Assembly: GCF_022601675.1 (NCBI RefSeq)
Contig: NZ_JAKVIL010000001.1
Coordinates: 434,001 to 498,000, forward strand
Direction: 5' to 3'
DNA length: 64,000 nucleotides
Source: Ancylobacter gelatini
GTDB taxonomy: Bacteria > Pseudomonadota > Alphaproteobacteria > Rhizobiales > Xanthobacteraceae
How positions within the stretch are numbered: position 1 is the stretch's first letter; every line of letters starts with the position of its first letter. The translations under genes were made by a program, and so were the position numbers. This document shows positions 33,802 to 42,106 of the stretch, piece after piece. The notes under the pieces were generated by a model, which saw only the letters and a list, made by a program, of their open reading frames with translations, did not search any database and was not told where the DNA came from.

Positions 33802-33882
33802 ATGTCTGTATTGTCGCTCATCTTTTCGACGTTGGGGCCCATCGGGCTCGCCTCCACCGCCGCGTGGAGGGCGGCCCCATGA
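33802..33882 (+). CDS. 26-residue leader ORF coupled to the CLC-F gene
   Basis: ATG 33802 with GGAG eight bases upstream opens [20 protein letters not shown] and ends AWRAAP at TGA 33880-33882. The stop overlaps the ATG of the CLC-F gene (33879) in an ATGA arrangement. Its own ribosome site lies in the riboswitch switching hairpin. The peptide is mostly hydrophobic, like one short membrane segment. I infer a coupling leader: ribosomes finishing it restart at the CLC-F start. Whether the peptide itself acts is unknown. Confidence 0.55.
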   Translation: MSVLSLIFSTLGPIGLASTAAWRAAP

Positions 33883-35711
33883 TGTTCGCTCCGGGATTTT
33901 TCGGCCTCAGCCTGCAGCAGCTGCGCGGCCTCGCCAAATGGACCCTCGTCGTCGTGACCATGTCCGCGGTGGTGGGCACGCTGTGCGCCCTGTTTCTCTG
34001 GGCGCTCGACCGGGCGACGCAGGCTCGCTTCGACTATCCGCTGCTGATTTATGTGATGCCCATCGCCGGCTTCGTGATGGTGCTGGCCTATCAGGTTTTC
34101 GGGCGCGGGTCAGAGGGCGGCAACAATCTGATCGTCGAGCAGATCCACGAGCCCGGCGGCGGCGTTCCGCTGCGCATGGCGCCGCTGATCCTGGTCTCGA
34201 CCGTGCTCACCCATCTGGTGGGTGGATCGGCGGGACGCGAAGGGACGGCGGTGCAACTCGGCGGCAGCATCGCCAGCGGCTTTGCGCGGCTGTTCCGCCT
34301 CGACCGCAACGAGATCCGCATCCTGCTGATGGCGGGCATCGCCGCCGGGTTCGGGGCCGTTTTCGGCACGCCGATCGCCGGGGCAATCTTCGCGCTGGAG
34401 GTGCTGACCATCGGGCGGATGCAGTATGAGGCGCTGCTTCCCTGCCTGATGGCGGCGATCGGCGGCGACTGGGCGTGCCACGCCTGGGGCATCGAGCACA
34501 CGAGCTACCACATTGCCTTTCTGGCGGAGGCGGGACCCGGCTTCCATCTTGAAGCGCTGCTCCTGATCAAGGTCGTGCTCGCCGGCGTCGCCTTCGGGCT
34601 CATGGCCCGTTTCTTCGCCGAGATCTCGCATCTGGTGTCGAGCGGCTTCAAGGCGATCTGCCCCTACGCACCGATGCGTCCGGTGATCGCCGGCCTTATC
34701 CTGATCGGCCTCGTCCATGCGCTCGGGACCCGAGAATATCTCGGTCTCGGCGTGTGGTCGCCCAACCCGGCGGACGCGACCATCTCCGGCTTCTTCGACG
34801 CCGGACGCGCCGATGACTGGAGCTGGCTGTGGAAGACGGTGTTCACCGTCATCACCCTCAGTTCGGGCTTCAAGGGGGGCGAGGTCACGCCGCTGTTCTT
34901 CATCGGTGCCGGGCTCGGTCACGCGTTGGCCGGCGTTTTCGGCGCGCCGGTCGATCTGTTCGCCGCGCTCGGCTTCGTGGCCATCCTCGCCGGCGCCACC
35001 AACACGCCGCTCGCCTGCATGATCATGGGCATCGAGCTCTTTGGCGCCACCCATGCCGTGTACATCGCTGTCGCCTGCTTCATTGCCTATCTCTGCAGCG
35101 GCCACTCCAGCATTTACCTCGCCCAGCGCGTCGGCGTGCCCAAATCCGCCATGGGGCACGCGATTCCGCCGGAGGCGTCGCTGCGCCACATCCACGAACT
35201 CAACAACCAGGCGATGGGCGACCTCATCGGCCGCGCTCGGTTGCGCCGCATCAGCCTTTCCTCCTCCCTCCCGCCCGACGAAGGACATTCCATGTCGCGC
35301 CACACGCTGACCCTCAATGAAATGGGCATGATCCGCATCTATCTGCGCCCGCGCGAGAAGGCGCCGGGACCCCGCAGCCGCCTGTTCGGCACGCGGCCGC
35401 TGTACCGCGAACTGGTGATCCAGGCGAAGGAGGCCGGGATCATGAATGCGGTCGCCCACCACACCCATTTCGGCTACAGCAATGGCGGCACGCTGCAGGA
35501 TGAAGGCGTCGAGATCGCCAATCCCGACCTGACCATGTGCGTCGAACTGATCGCGCCGCGCGCGCAGCTCGAAACCTTCTGCCGCACTCATGGCAAGCTG
35601 CTGGAGCGCAAGGTCATCGTCTACAAGCATCTCGAGCATTGGGGCGTGGTCGACGGCGATATGATAGCCGATGAGGCCCTGGCCGGCGGGGATGCCCAGG
35701 CCGCCAAATAA
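33879..35711 (+). CDS. CLC-F type fluoride/proton antiporter fused to DUF190
   Basis: A 610-residue protein. Residues 1 to about 440 form a CLC channel/antiporter domain, with [15 protein letters not shown], the gating-Glu motif [11 protein letters not shown] and [22 protein letters not shown] instead of the chloride-type GREGP marks the CLC-F (fluoride-exporting) group. After a linker, residues about 475-585 ([46 protein letters not shown]) form a DUF190 domain, usually a separate small protein beside crcB. Under the fluoride riboswitch, its role in fluoride efflux is strongly supported. Confidence 0.92.
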   Translation: MMFAPGFFGLSLQQLRGLAKWTLVVVTMSAVVGTLCALFLWALDRATQARFDYPLLIYVMPIAGFVMVLAYQVFGRGSEGGNNLIVEQIHEPGGGVPLRMAPLILVSTVLTHLVGGSAGREGTAVQLGGSIASGFARLFRLDRNEIRILLMAGIAAGFGAVFGTPIAGAIFALEVLTIGRMQYEALLPCLMAAIGGDWACHAWGIEHTSYHIAFLAEAGPGFHLEALLLIKVVLAGVAFGLMARFFAEISHLVSSGFKAICPYAPMRPVIAGLILIGLVHALGTREYLGLGVWSPNPADATISGFFDAGRADDWSWLWKTVFTVITLSSGFKGGEVTPLFFIGAGLGHALAGVFGAPVDLFAALGFVAILAGATNTPLACMIMGIELFGATHAVYIAVACFIAYLCSGHSSIYLAQRVGVPKSAMGHAIPPEASLRHIHELNNQAMGDLIGRARLRRISLSSSLPPDEGHSMSRHTLTLNEMGMIRIYLRPREKAPGPRSRLFGTRPLYRELVIQAKEAGIMNAVAHHTHFGYSNGGTLQDEGVEIANPDLTMCVELIAPRAQLETFCRTHGKLLERKVIVYKHLEHWGVVDGDMIADEALAGGDAQAAK

Positions 35712-35767
35712 TTGCGACTGGCGGGTTCCCGCCCGGCGCGAGCGGCGGCGAATGGCGGAGGTCGTTG

Positions 35768-36202
35768 ATGAAAAACCTGTTTCTCACTTGGCCGGTGTGG
35801 GCCGTGCTGTCGGCGGCCTTTGCCGCCCTGACGGCAATCTTCGCCAAGGTCGGGGTGGAGAATGTCGGCTCCGATTTCGCGACCTTCGTGCGCACCCTCG
35901 TCATCCTGTGCGTGGTCGCGGCCCTGCTCGTCACCACCGGGCAATGGCAATCCCCCAGCTCGGTGTCGGGGCGCAGCTATGTCTTCCTGGTGCTTTCGGG
36001 AATTGCCACCGGCGCCTCGTGGCTGTGCTATTTCCGGGCGTTGAAGCTGGGAGACGCGGCCCGCGTAGCGCCGGTTGACAAGCTGAGCGTCGTGATGGTC
36101 GCGCTCTTCGCGACCCTCTTCCTGGGAGAGCGCCTCTCCCTCGCCAACTGGTGCGGGGTCGCCCTCATCGCCGCCGGCGCGGTTCTGGTGGCCTTACGGT
36201 AA
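35768..36202 (+). CDS. Small EamA-family transporter
   Basis: A 144-residue membrane protein with about four to five helices, half the length of full EamA/DMT proteins. Start MKNLFLTWPVWAVLSAAFAA, the motif GASWLCYFRALKLGDAARVAPVDKLSVVMVAL (typical of this half-size group) and the end LGERLSLANWCGVALIAAGAV. Half-size EamA proteins act as dimers, and some are found in fluoride-riboswitch clusters, which fits its place 56 bp after the CLC-F gene. The substrate is unknown. Confidence 0.88.
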   Translation: MKNLFLTWPVWAVLSAAFAALTAIFAKVGVENVGSDFATFVRTLVILCVVAALLVTTGQWQSPSSVSGRSYVFLVLSGIATGASWLCYFRALKLGDAARVAPVDKLSVVMVALFATLFLGERLSLANWCGVALIAAGAVLVALR

Positions 36203-36208
36203 TTAAAT

Positions 36209-36409
36209 TCACGCGTTATGAAGACTCAAAACACCACTGACGGCGATTGCCCCTCCAGCGACCATGAGCACCATGATCGCTGCCGCGTACCAGCCATGAA
36301 TGCTCTGTCGTGTGTGGCCATCACCAGAGTCCTGTGACGTCGTTGGTGCGAACACGCACATCATCGCCGCGGCCGAGAGCAGTGCGAAGCCGACAACAAG
36401 AAAAATCAT
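36209..36409 (-). CDS. 66-residue two-helix membrane protein (copy A)
   Basis: ATG 36409 is preceded by a strong AAGGAGG. The 66 residues are two membrane helices (IFLVVGFALLSAAAMMCVF and AAAIMVLMVAGGAIAVSGVL) joined by a polar loop with TTSQDSGDGHTRQSIHG. It resembles the protein just upstream (36485-36685) in length, layout and the C-terminal pattern Y-A-x-A-I-x-x-L-x-x-x-G. It is the last gene of the nhaA set and ends convergently 6 bp from the EamA stop. No function is known. Confidence 0.6.
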   Translation of the reverse strand: MIFLVVGFALLSAAAMMCVFAPTTSQDSGDGHTRQSIHGWYAAAIMVLMVAGGAIAVSGVLSLHNA

Positions 36410-36484
36410 GTTTCCTCCTTGCATCCTGGCAGGTCCCGGAGCCGGGCAAATTATCGCTTATGCTGTGACGGGCTGGCTGGCGCC

Positions 36485-36685
36485 TTAGTCCGCCGCGCCA
36501 GCCAAACTGACCACGCTGGTGATGAACCCGGTCGCGCCGAGGCCGACAATGGCCACCGCATAGATGCCCTGCGCGAAGTCCGCCCTGAGGAAGGGGCGAA
36601 CCTTGCGATCCTGCCGCGGCAGCGCGACGAAGAACATCACCAAGGTGACGGCGATCAAGGTGAGGCCGATGACGAGTCCCGTCAT
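36485..36685 (-). CDS. 66-residue two-helix membrane protein (copy B)
   Basis: ATG 36685 with GGGAGAT upstream, 16 bp after the nhaA stop. Two helices (GLVIGLTLIAVTLVMFFVAL and IYAVAIVGLGATGFITSVVS) flank a charged loop (RQDRKVRPFLRADFAQG). Same length and topology as copy A, so it is probably a paralogue. Co-directional with nhaA, so it probably works with the antiporter as a small subunit or modulator; this is inference only. Confidence 0.6.
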   Translation of the reverse strand: MTGLVIGLTLIAVTLVMFFVALPRQDRKVRPFLRADFAQGIYAVAIVGLGATGFITSVVSLAGAAD

Positions 36686-36701
36686 ATCAATCTCCCGTGG
36701 T

Positions 36702-38069
36702 TCACGTGGATGAGGTGGCCGTGAGCAGCGTCCGCCGCGCATGGAGCACGCCCCAGCCGAGGCCGAGGCAGGCGGCGCCGAGCGAGGCCACGAGGACGCC
36801 GAGCTTGGCGGCGCCGAGCAGCGCCGGGTCGGAGAAGGCGAGGGTGGCGATGAAGATCGACATGGTGAAGCCGATGCCGGCCAGCAGCCCGACCAGCAGC
36901 ACCCCGCCCCAGCCGACGCCCGGCGGCAGGCTCCCCCAGCCGGCGCGCACCACCAGCCAGCTGGCGGCGAGAACGCCGAGGGGCTTGCCGACCACCAGCG
37001 CCACCGCCACACCCGCCATTACGGCGAAAGTGTCCGTCCGGCCGAGATCGACGCCGTCGAGGCTCACCCCGGCATTGGCGAGCGCGAAGATCGGCATCAC
37101 GCCATAAGCGACCCAGGGGTGCAGCACCATCTGCACCCGCGTCACCGGCGGCGTCATCTCGCGCTGGGCGATGGCGAGGCGGCGGAGCGGCGGCAGCAGG
37201 CTGGCCGCTGCGTCCGGCGCGCGGGCGACCTTGGCGCGGATGTCGTCCAGCGCCCGCATCGCGGCATGCAGCGCCGGCTCACGCCCCCGCCCGGGAAGGA
37301 CAGGGGTGAGCATGCCGAGCATCACGCCGGCGAGCGTCGGATGCGCGCCCGCCTGCAGAAGGCCGATCCACAGTACCGCGCCGGGCAGTACATAGGCCCA
37401 GGCCGAGCCGATACCCGCCATTTGCAGCGCGACGACCATCGCGAGGCCCAGCAGCCCCACCAGCAGCCCCGTTGGATCGATGCCGCCGGAATAGAACAGT
37501 GCGATGATGAGGATCGCGGCGATGTCGTCGATGATCGCCAGCGCCAGCAGGAAGACGCGCAGATTGGTGGGGATGGAGCGCCCCAACAGGGCGAGCACGC
37601 CGACGGCGAAGGCGATGTCGGTGGCCGTCGGCACCGCCCAGCCCTCGATCCGGCCGGGCTCTGTGTTCAACGTGACATAGATGAGCGCGGGCACGGCGAC
37701 ACCGCCCACCGCCGCCGCCATTGGCAGCACCGCCGCGCGCAGCTTTGAGAGCGCCCCCTCATGGATTTCCCGCCGTATCTCCATCCCCACGACGAGGAAG
37801 AAGACCGTCATCAGCGCGTCGTTCACCCAGAAATGCAGCGAATGCGACACGGTGAAAGAGCCGATCCCGAAGCTGAGCGGCGCGTGCCAGAGGTCGTGAT
37901 AGCTCTGCGCATAGGAGGAGTTCGCCCAGATCAGCGCAATCGCCGCCGCGCACAGTAGAACGAGGCCGCTGACGGCTTCGATATGCAGGAAACGCTCGGC
38001 GGAATGGAAAGCGCGATCGGTGACGAGGCGCGCGCGCGCACTGGTGCGGCGGTACAGGCGTCGATGCAT
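36702..38069 (-). CDS. nhaA: Na+/H+ antiporter NhaA
   Basis: A 455-residue NhaA with about 12 membrane helices. The start ATG 38069 gives [20 protein letters not shown]; a longer frame to 38144 is translation of the leader. Motifs: [37 protein letters not shown] and the ion-binding Asp pair in [17 protein letters not shown]. It exchanges one Na+ or Li+ for two H+, regulating sodium and internal pH. NhaA also recurs in fluoride-riboswitch clusters. A structured leader precedes it (38070-38148). Confidence 0.94.
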   Translation of the reverse strand: MHRRLYRRTSARARLVTDRAFHSAERFLHIEAVSGLVLLCAAAIALIWANSSYAQSYHDLWHAPLSFGIGSFTVSHSLHFWVNDALMTVFFLVVGMEIRREIHEGALSKLRAAVLPMAAAVGGVAVPALIYVTLNTEPGRIEGWAVPTATDIAFAVGVLALLGRSIPTNLRVFLLALAIIDDIAAILIIALFYSGGIDPTGLLVGLLGLAMVVALQMAGIGSAWAYVLPGAVLWIGLLQAGAHPTLAGVMLGMLTPVLPGRGREPALHAAMRALDDIRAKVARAPDAAASLLPPLRRLAIAQREMTPPVTRVQMVLHPWVAYGVMPIFALANAGVSLDGVDLGRTDTFAVMAGVAVALVVGKPLGVLAASWLVVRAGWGSLPPGVGWGGVLLVGLLAGIGFTMSIFIATLAFSDPALLGAAKLGVLVASLGAACLGLGWGVLHARRTLLTATSST

Positions 38070-38148
38070 GCAGGACAGGTCCCGCGCGGCGGCCCGACCA
38101 GCGCATACCTGCCCCGGCTGCGGGATGCAGCCGACGACACCCACATCG
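38070..38148 (-). ncRNA. Structured leader of nhaA, candidate riboswitch
   Basis: The 80-base leader between the promoter and the nhaA ATG folds into two stacked elements. The first is a perfect 7-bp hairpin, plus-strand CGGCTGC (38115-38121) with GCAGCCG (38127-38133). The second is an 8-bp stem, GGACAGGT (38073-38080) with ACCTGCCC (38107-38114), with one G-U pair in the minus-strand RNA, closing an inner GC-rich hairpin. The second stem ends four bases from the start codon. The nhaA-I and nhaA-II motif RNAs occupy this position in other bacteria, but I could not confirm a match. Confidence 0.5.
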
Positions 38149-38151
38149 ATA

Positions 38152-38179
38152 TTTATAGGACTGGGCGCGGAAATGCCAG
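38152..38179 (-). promoter_or_regulatory. Probable nhaA promoter
   Basis: On the minus strand CTGGCA (plus 38174-38179) and TATAAA (plus 38152-38157) have a 16-bp spacer. RNA would start at about 38146, leaving a leader of about 80 bases that is almost wholly base-paired. The -10 is good and the -35 moderate. Confidence 0.5.
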
Positions 38180-38328
38180 ACCTTACGTAAGCAGCGCGAA
38201 CGCCCCGAGAAGTGCCGAAGCCTTCCGCGAGGTTCGCGACGATGCGGCAGGGCGCTTGTCATTCCCGTAAAAGTGGCGTTGGGATACGGCGCAATTCGAG
38301 TTAAATTCGAACGATTGGGGGCGGCACG

Positions 38329-38424
38329 ATGAAGGCGCTGGGTTGGATGTTGCTCTGCAATGCGATGACGGTTTCCGTCGCTGCCGCTCAAAGCCCCGAC
38401 CTGAAAGGCGATTGGGTCGCCTAG
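38329..38424 (+). pseudogene. Short fragment of an exported protein
   Basis: ATG 38329 opens a 31-residue frame consisting of a signal peptide (MKALGWMLLCNAMTVSVAAA) and a few mature residues QSPDLKGDWVA, then TAG. The opening of the mature part (D-L-K-G-x-W) recalls lipocalin-like secreted proteins. It is most simply the stump of a deleted gene whose remainder was lost when the MFS gene region was joined. The surroundings 38180-38328 and 38425-38452 hold nothing else recognisable. Confidence 0.4.
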
Positions 38425-38452
38425 GCCCTGTCGGCCAGCATTCGGACACTGA

Positions 38453-39955
38453 ATGTCTCTCCTCATCGCGCGGCTGACGACCGAACCCGCTCCTCTCGCC
38501 TGGCTTGAGCGTCAGCCATGGCATCCCTGGCTGGTCGTCGGCCTCGTCTCGATGGGCGCGTTCATCGGGCAGGTCGACGCCACGATCGTTCAGCTCGCCC
38601 TGCCGACTCTCGGGCACCATTTCGAGGCGTCGCTCCAGCATGTAAGCTGGATTGCGTTGTCCTACCTCGCCGCTTTCGTGGCATTTCTCCCGATCTTCGG
38701 CCGGCTGTGCGAAATGTTCGGCCGCAAGACGCTGTATATCCTCGGATACCTCGTTTTCATTGCTGCCAGCGCCCTGTGTGGCTTTGCTTCCAGTTTCGAG
38801 CAACTCGTGGTCTTCCGCTTTCTGCAGGGGATAGGCGGGTCGCTGCTCGGCGCCAACAGCATCTCGATCCTGGTTAAAACCGTTTCGCCGGCGCAGCGAG
38901 GGAGGGCACTTGGCTGGTTCGCGGCCGCTCAGGCTGTGGGAATGAGCGCCGGCCCGGTGCTGGGCGGATTGCTGCTAGTGACGCTCGGATGGCGATGGAT
39001 CTTCTGGCTCACCGTGCCGTTCGGTGCGTTGGCCGTCGTCCTTGGCTGGCTGGCGCTGCCCCGTACGAGCGGCGTGCAGCCGGGCCGTGCTTTCGACTGG
39101 GGCGGTGCGCTGCTGATTGGCCCGGCTCTGATCCTGATCGTCGCGCTGTTCAACTATCTCTCCACCTGGGGCCTGGGTTCCCCCGCGACGCTTGGCAGTC
39201 TCGCGCTCGCCGCGCTTTTGCTCCTGTTGCTGTTACGGCGCGAACGCATGTTCGTCGCTCCGCTGATCGATCCGGTCCTGTTCCGGAGCCCGGCGTTTTG
39301 CAGCGCTGCCGCCGGGGTGACGCTTGGCTACGCGCTGCTCTTCGGCATGTTCTTCCTCATGTCCTTCGCGCAGGGGCATGGCTTCGGGGAGCCACCGGGC
39401 ACCGCTGGACTGCATCTGGCCATCATCCCGGTGGCCATCGGCTTGACGGCGCCGTTCAGCAATACGGTGAAGGAGCGATTGGGCGGGCACTGGGTCGGCC
39501 TTGCGGGCATGGCACTGAGCTTCCTGGCCATCGCCCTTCTGCTCGCCACCCTGGGGCGTGTCGATGATCACCGTCTTTTCGACGCTGTCGCCTATGCCCT
39601 GTTCGGCGCCGGTATCGGTCTCTTCATCGCGCCCAACAACCAGGTGGCGATCGCGGCCGTGCCACCGGCTCTGTCGGGGCCCGCCAGCTCGCTGCTGAAC
39701 CTCATGCGCGCGCTGGGGACCAGTCTCGGTGTCGCGGGCGGCGCGACCATGCTGGCGCTGAATCTGGAAAGCCCTGATGGCGCATCGCGGGCCTGGCTGT
39801 CCTCGAGTGGCGCCGACATGCTCATCGCCGTGCGCCACACCCTGCCGCTGCTCGGAGGCATCATTGTGCTGGCCGGCTTGGCCGCCTGGTATGCCGCGCG
39901 GAAGCTGGATGGCCCGGACAAGCCTCAGAAGACCTTGTCCGGCAAAGCGATGTGA
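38453..39955 (+). CDS. MFS transporter, DHA2 drug:proton antiporter type
   Basis: A 500-residue, 14-helix exporter. Motif A-like IFGRLCEMFGRKTLYILGYL, motif C-type VGMSAGPVLGGLLL and the opener GAFIGQVDATIVQLALPTLG are those of DHA2 proteins (EmrB/QacA-like). It would expel a hydrophobic drug or metabolite in exchange for protons. There is no partner HlyD gene and no clear regulator beside it; the next gene, a LysR protein, belongs to the lysE pair. Start ATG 38453 is preceded by a weak ribosome site. Confidence 0.9.
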   Translation: MSLLIARLTTEPAPLAWLERQPWHPWLVVGLVSMGAFIGQVDATIVQLALPTLGHHFEASLQHVSWIALSYLAAFVAFLPIFGRLCEMFGRKTLYILGYLVFIAASALCGFASSFEQLVVFRFLQGIGGSLLGANSISILVKTVSPAQRGRALGWFAAAQAVGMSAGPVLGGLLLVTLGWRWIFWLTVPFGALAVVLGWLALPRTSGVQPGRAFDWGGALLIGPALILIVALFNYLSTWGLGSPATLGSLALAALLLLLLLRRERMFVAPLIDPVLFRSPAFCSAAAGVTLGYALLFGMFFLMSFAQGHGFGEPPGTAGLHLAIIPVAIGLTAPFSNTVKERLGGHWVGLAGMALSFLAIALLLATLGRVDDHRLFDAVAYALFGAGIGLFIAPNNQVAIAAVPPALSGPASSLLNLMRALGTSLGVAGGATMLALNLESPDGASRAWLSSSGADMLIAVRHTLPLLGGIIVLAGLAAWYAARKLDGPDKPQKTLSGKAM

Positions 39956-40121
39956 GCGCTCGACGCAGGATATTTAAAGCCAGATGTCGCCTTGAGAACG
40001 TCTCGCATCGGGAGAGGTCACCCGCAGTTGACGCCTGACCCATGTTAGCGGCAGGGGCTGCGGAAGCTGTTACGGCGAATGAGCTGGTCGCCCGGCGTGC
40101 AGGGTGGGTGTGTGAGCGCAT

Positions 40122-41021
40122 CTATTCACTGTTCACAAGGATCGCAGCTGCCGCGGCGCGAACGGCCTGCGTCAGCTGGCGCAGCGCCGTGGAGTGCAGC
40201 CGGGTGATCGTCCAGTAGAGCGCGACATCGATCCGGTGGGGCGGCGACAAATCGACAAGGCGCCCCGTCGCGAGGTTGTTCTCAACCATGACGCAGGGAT
40301 GCATGCCCCAGCCCAGCCCGACCAGCGTCATGTCAAGGAAGCCATGGGTCGAGGGCACCCAGTGCACCGGGCCGATCCGTTCCGAACCAAGCGCCACCCG
40401 CGCCCAGCGCGCCTGCAGTAGGTCGCGCCGGTCGAAGCGGAGGCAGGGAGCATGCTCCAGTGCCTGTGCGGTCATGCCGTGAGCGAAGTAGCGCTCGACG
40501 AATTCCGGGCTCGCACAAGCCGCATAGCGCAGCGCGCCCAGCGGCGTCGTTCGACATCCCTGTACCGGCTCGCGTTCGCCAGTCACGGCGGCCAGCACCT
40601 CCCCGGAGCGCAGCCTTTCCGCCGTGTGCGCCTCGTCGTCTAGAGTGAGGTCCAGCGACACGTCCGCCACACGCCCGAAGGCGGCAGCGGCGGCTGGAAA
40701 CCAGGTGGCAAGACTGTCGGCATTCACCGCCACGGGCAGGGTCAGCCTTTCCCCTGTACCGGCGGCGACGCTGCCGAGCATGGGAGCCAGATCGTGTTCG
40801 AGCAGTCGCACGCGGTCGAGGTGGGCGCACAGGGTGCGGCCGAGTTCGGTCGGCTCGCAGGGCTGCCCGCGGATGACGAGGATTGCGCCGAGGCGCTCCT
40901 CCAGTCCTCGCACCCGCTGCGAAACCGCCGATGGCGTGATGGCCAGCGCGGCGGCGGCGCGCTCAAACGTGCCCTCGCGTACCACGGCGGCCACGGCGGA
41001 AAGAGAGGGGTAATCCAGCAT
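40122..41021 (-). CDS. argP: LysR regulator of amino-acid export (LysG/ArgP)
   Basis: A 299-residue LysR protein of the ArgP/LysG (IciA) type: MLDYPSLSAVAAVVREGTFERAA with FLGWGMHP-like VGLGWGMHPCVM and the RIDVALYW region. In C. glutamicum LysG and E. coli ArgP, lysine or arginine binding turns on the exporter lysE/argO. Here the lysE gene is divergent and 73 bp away, with two operator repeats between them. The effector domain includes LPVAVNADSLATWF (residues 95-108), the segment conserved in ArgP. Confidence 0.92.
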   Translation of the reverse strand: MLDYPSLSAVAAVVREGTFERAAAALAITPSAVSQRVRGLEERLGAILVIRGQPCEPTELGRTLCAHLDRVRLLEHDLAPMLGSVAAGTGERLTLPVAVNADSLATWFPAAAAAFGRVADVSLDLTLDDEAHTAERLRSGEVLAAVTGEREPVQGCRTTPLGALRYAACASPEFVERYFAHGMTAQALEHAPCLRFDRRDLLQARWARVALGSERIGPVHWVPSTHGFLDMTLVGLGWGMHPCVMVENNLATGRLVDLSPPHRIDVALYWTITRLHSTALRQLTQAVRAAAAAILVNSE

Positions 41022-41022
41022 G

Positions 41023-41070
41023 GATGAAGTTTTGCTTCATCGAGCTTAGAAGAACAAGTTTTACTTGATC
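41023..41070. promoter_or_regulatory. Two 19-bp direct repeats in the lysG-lysE intergenic region
   Basis: GATGAAGTTTTGCTTCATC (41023-41041) and GAACAAGTTTTACTTGATC (41052-41070) share GAxxAAGTTTTxCTTxATC. Each is itself a dyad around AAGTTTT-x-CTT, and they lie 29 bp apart, just upstream of the lysE ATG (41095) and overlapping the region next to the argP ATG (41021). This is the expected place for the LysG/ArgP operator. Confidence 0.65.
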
Positions 41071-41094
41071 GGCCATTCGCGCCACCTACACGTC

Positions 41095-41718
41095 ATGACA
41101 AACGCGCTTGTGCCCTTCGCGACCGGTTTCCTGCTCTCGGCCGCGCTCATCGTCGCCATCGGCGCACAGAACCTCTTCGTCCTGCGGCAGGGGTTGCAGC
41201 GGGAGCATGTCGGGGTAATCGTGCTGTTCTGCGGCACCGCCGACGCATTGCTCATCCTCGCCGGCGTCGCCGGCGTCGGCGCCTTCCTCGCCGCCGTGCC
41301 TCAACTCACCACGCTTCTCGCGCTCGGCGGCGCCGGCTTTCTCAGTTGGTACGGCGTCCAGGCGCTGCGGCGGACGGCAGCCCCCGATTCTATGGCGGTC
41401 AGCAATGCGCGCAGCATGACGCTCATACGGGCGCTCATCGCCACGGCTGGCTTCACCCTGCTCAACCCGCATGTCTATCTCGACACGGTTTTGCTGATGG
41501 GGACCGCAGGCTCTGCCCAACCCGAGGAGGTTCGCCCCGTCTTCGTCGCCGGTGCCGTCGCCGCCAGCTTCATCTGGTTCGCGTGTCTCGGTTATGGCGC
41601 CCGGCTGCTGCGGCCGCTCTTTGCCCGGCCGGTCGCCTGGCGGGTGCTGGATGCTTGCGTGGGGATCGTGATGCTTGGGCTCGCGGCCTCTCTGGTGACA
41701 CGCGTTCTTTCCGGTTGA
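41095..41718 (+). CDS. lysE: LysE/ArgO amino-acid exporter
   Basis: A 207-residue six-helix exporter of lysine/arginine (LysE superfamily). Start MTNALVPFATGFLLSAALIV and the family signatures GAQNLFVLRQGLQREH near residue 25 and GFTLLNPHVYLDTVLLMG near residue 120 are clear. It relieves toxic basic amino-acid levels, for example from peptides. Divergent from its regulator gene across the two operator repeats. ATG 41095 was preferred to an upstream ATG at 41065. Confidence 0.93.
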   Translation: MTNALVPFATGFLLSAALIVAIGAQNLFVLRQGLQREHVGVIVLFCGTADALLILAGVAGVGAFLAAVPQLTTLLALGGAGFLSWYGVQALRRTAAPDSMAVSNARSMTLIRALIATAGFTLLNPHVYLDTVLLMGTAGSAQPEEVRPVFVAGAVAASFIWFACLGYGARLLRPLFARPVAWRVLDACVGIVMLGLAASLVTRVLSG

Positions 41719-42106
41719 GCTTTGCTTCACAGGAAATGCACGCTCCGGCGACAGCGGAACGGGACTGTTGTCGTCGGGCCTCGGCGGGGGGCTCTCATAG
41801 GATGGTCGACGATGTGCGCGGCGAAGAGGCGTCCTCAAGCTGCGCAAGACGGATTGAGGGGTGAAGCGACGATCCGGCCACGGACAGGTGACGGGCCCGC
41901 CTGCCGTACATGCTGACGTATAGGTTCGGTCATATGGATGGGCAGGGAATACAGTCGGCCATTGATGCTGCACTGGAGAAGAGTCCAGATATTTCGCGAC
42001 ATGAGAGTTGCGTAGCTTCCTTAACGCCTGCGCCTCGGTTCGAGGGGATGGGTAACGGCCCGCGACTGCCGGCGTCGTTGGCGCGATTGTTGGGGAAGCG
42101 GCGCTC
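41719..42106. other. Gene-free interval between lysE and the patatin gene
   Basis: Short incidental frames only. A 128-codon frame overlapping 41910-42293 is a shadow of the patatin gene. The last part, around 42080-42106, must carry the ribosome site for the patatin ATG. No repeat, terminator or recognisable remnant is seen. Confidence 0.35.

Noticed and set aside
38070-38330. A second fluoride riboswitch upstream of nhaA
   Set aside because: Neither strand has the AACCGC and CTGATG elements, so the structured leader is treated as a different candidate RNA.
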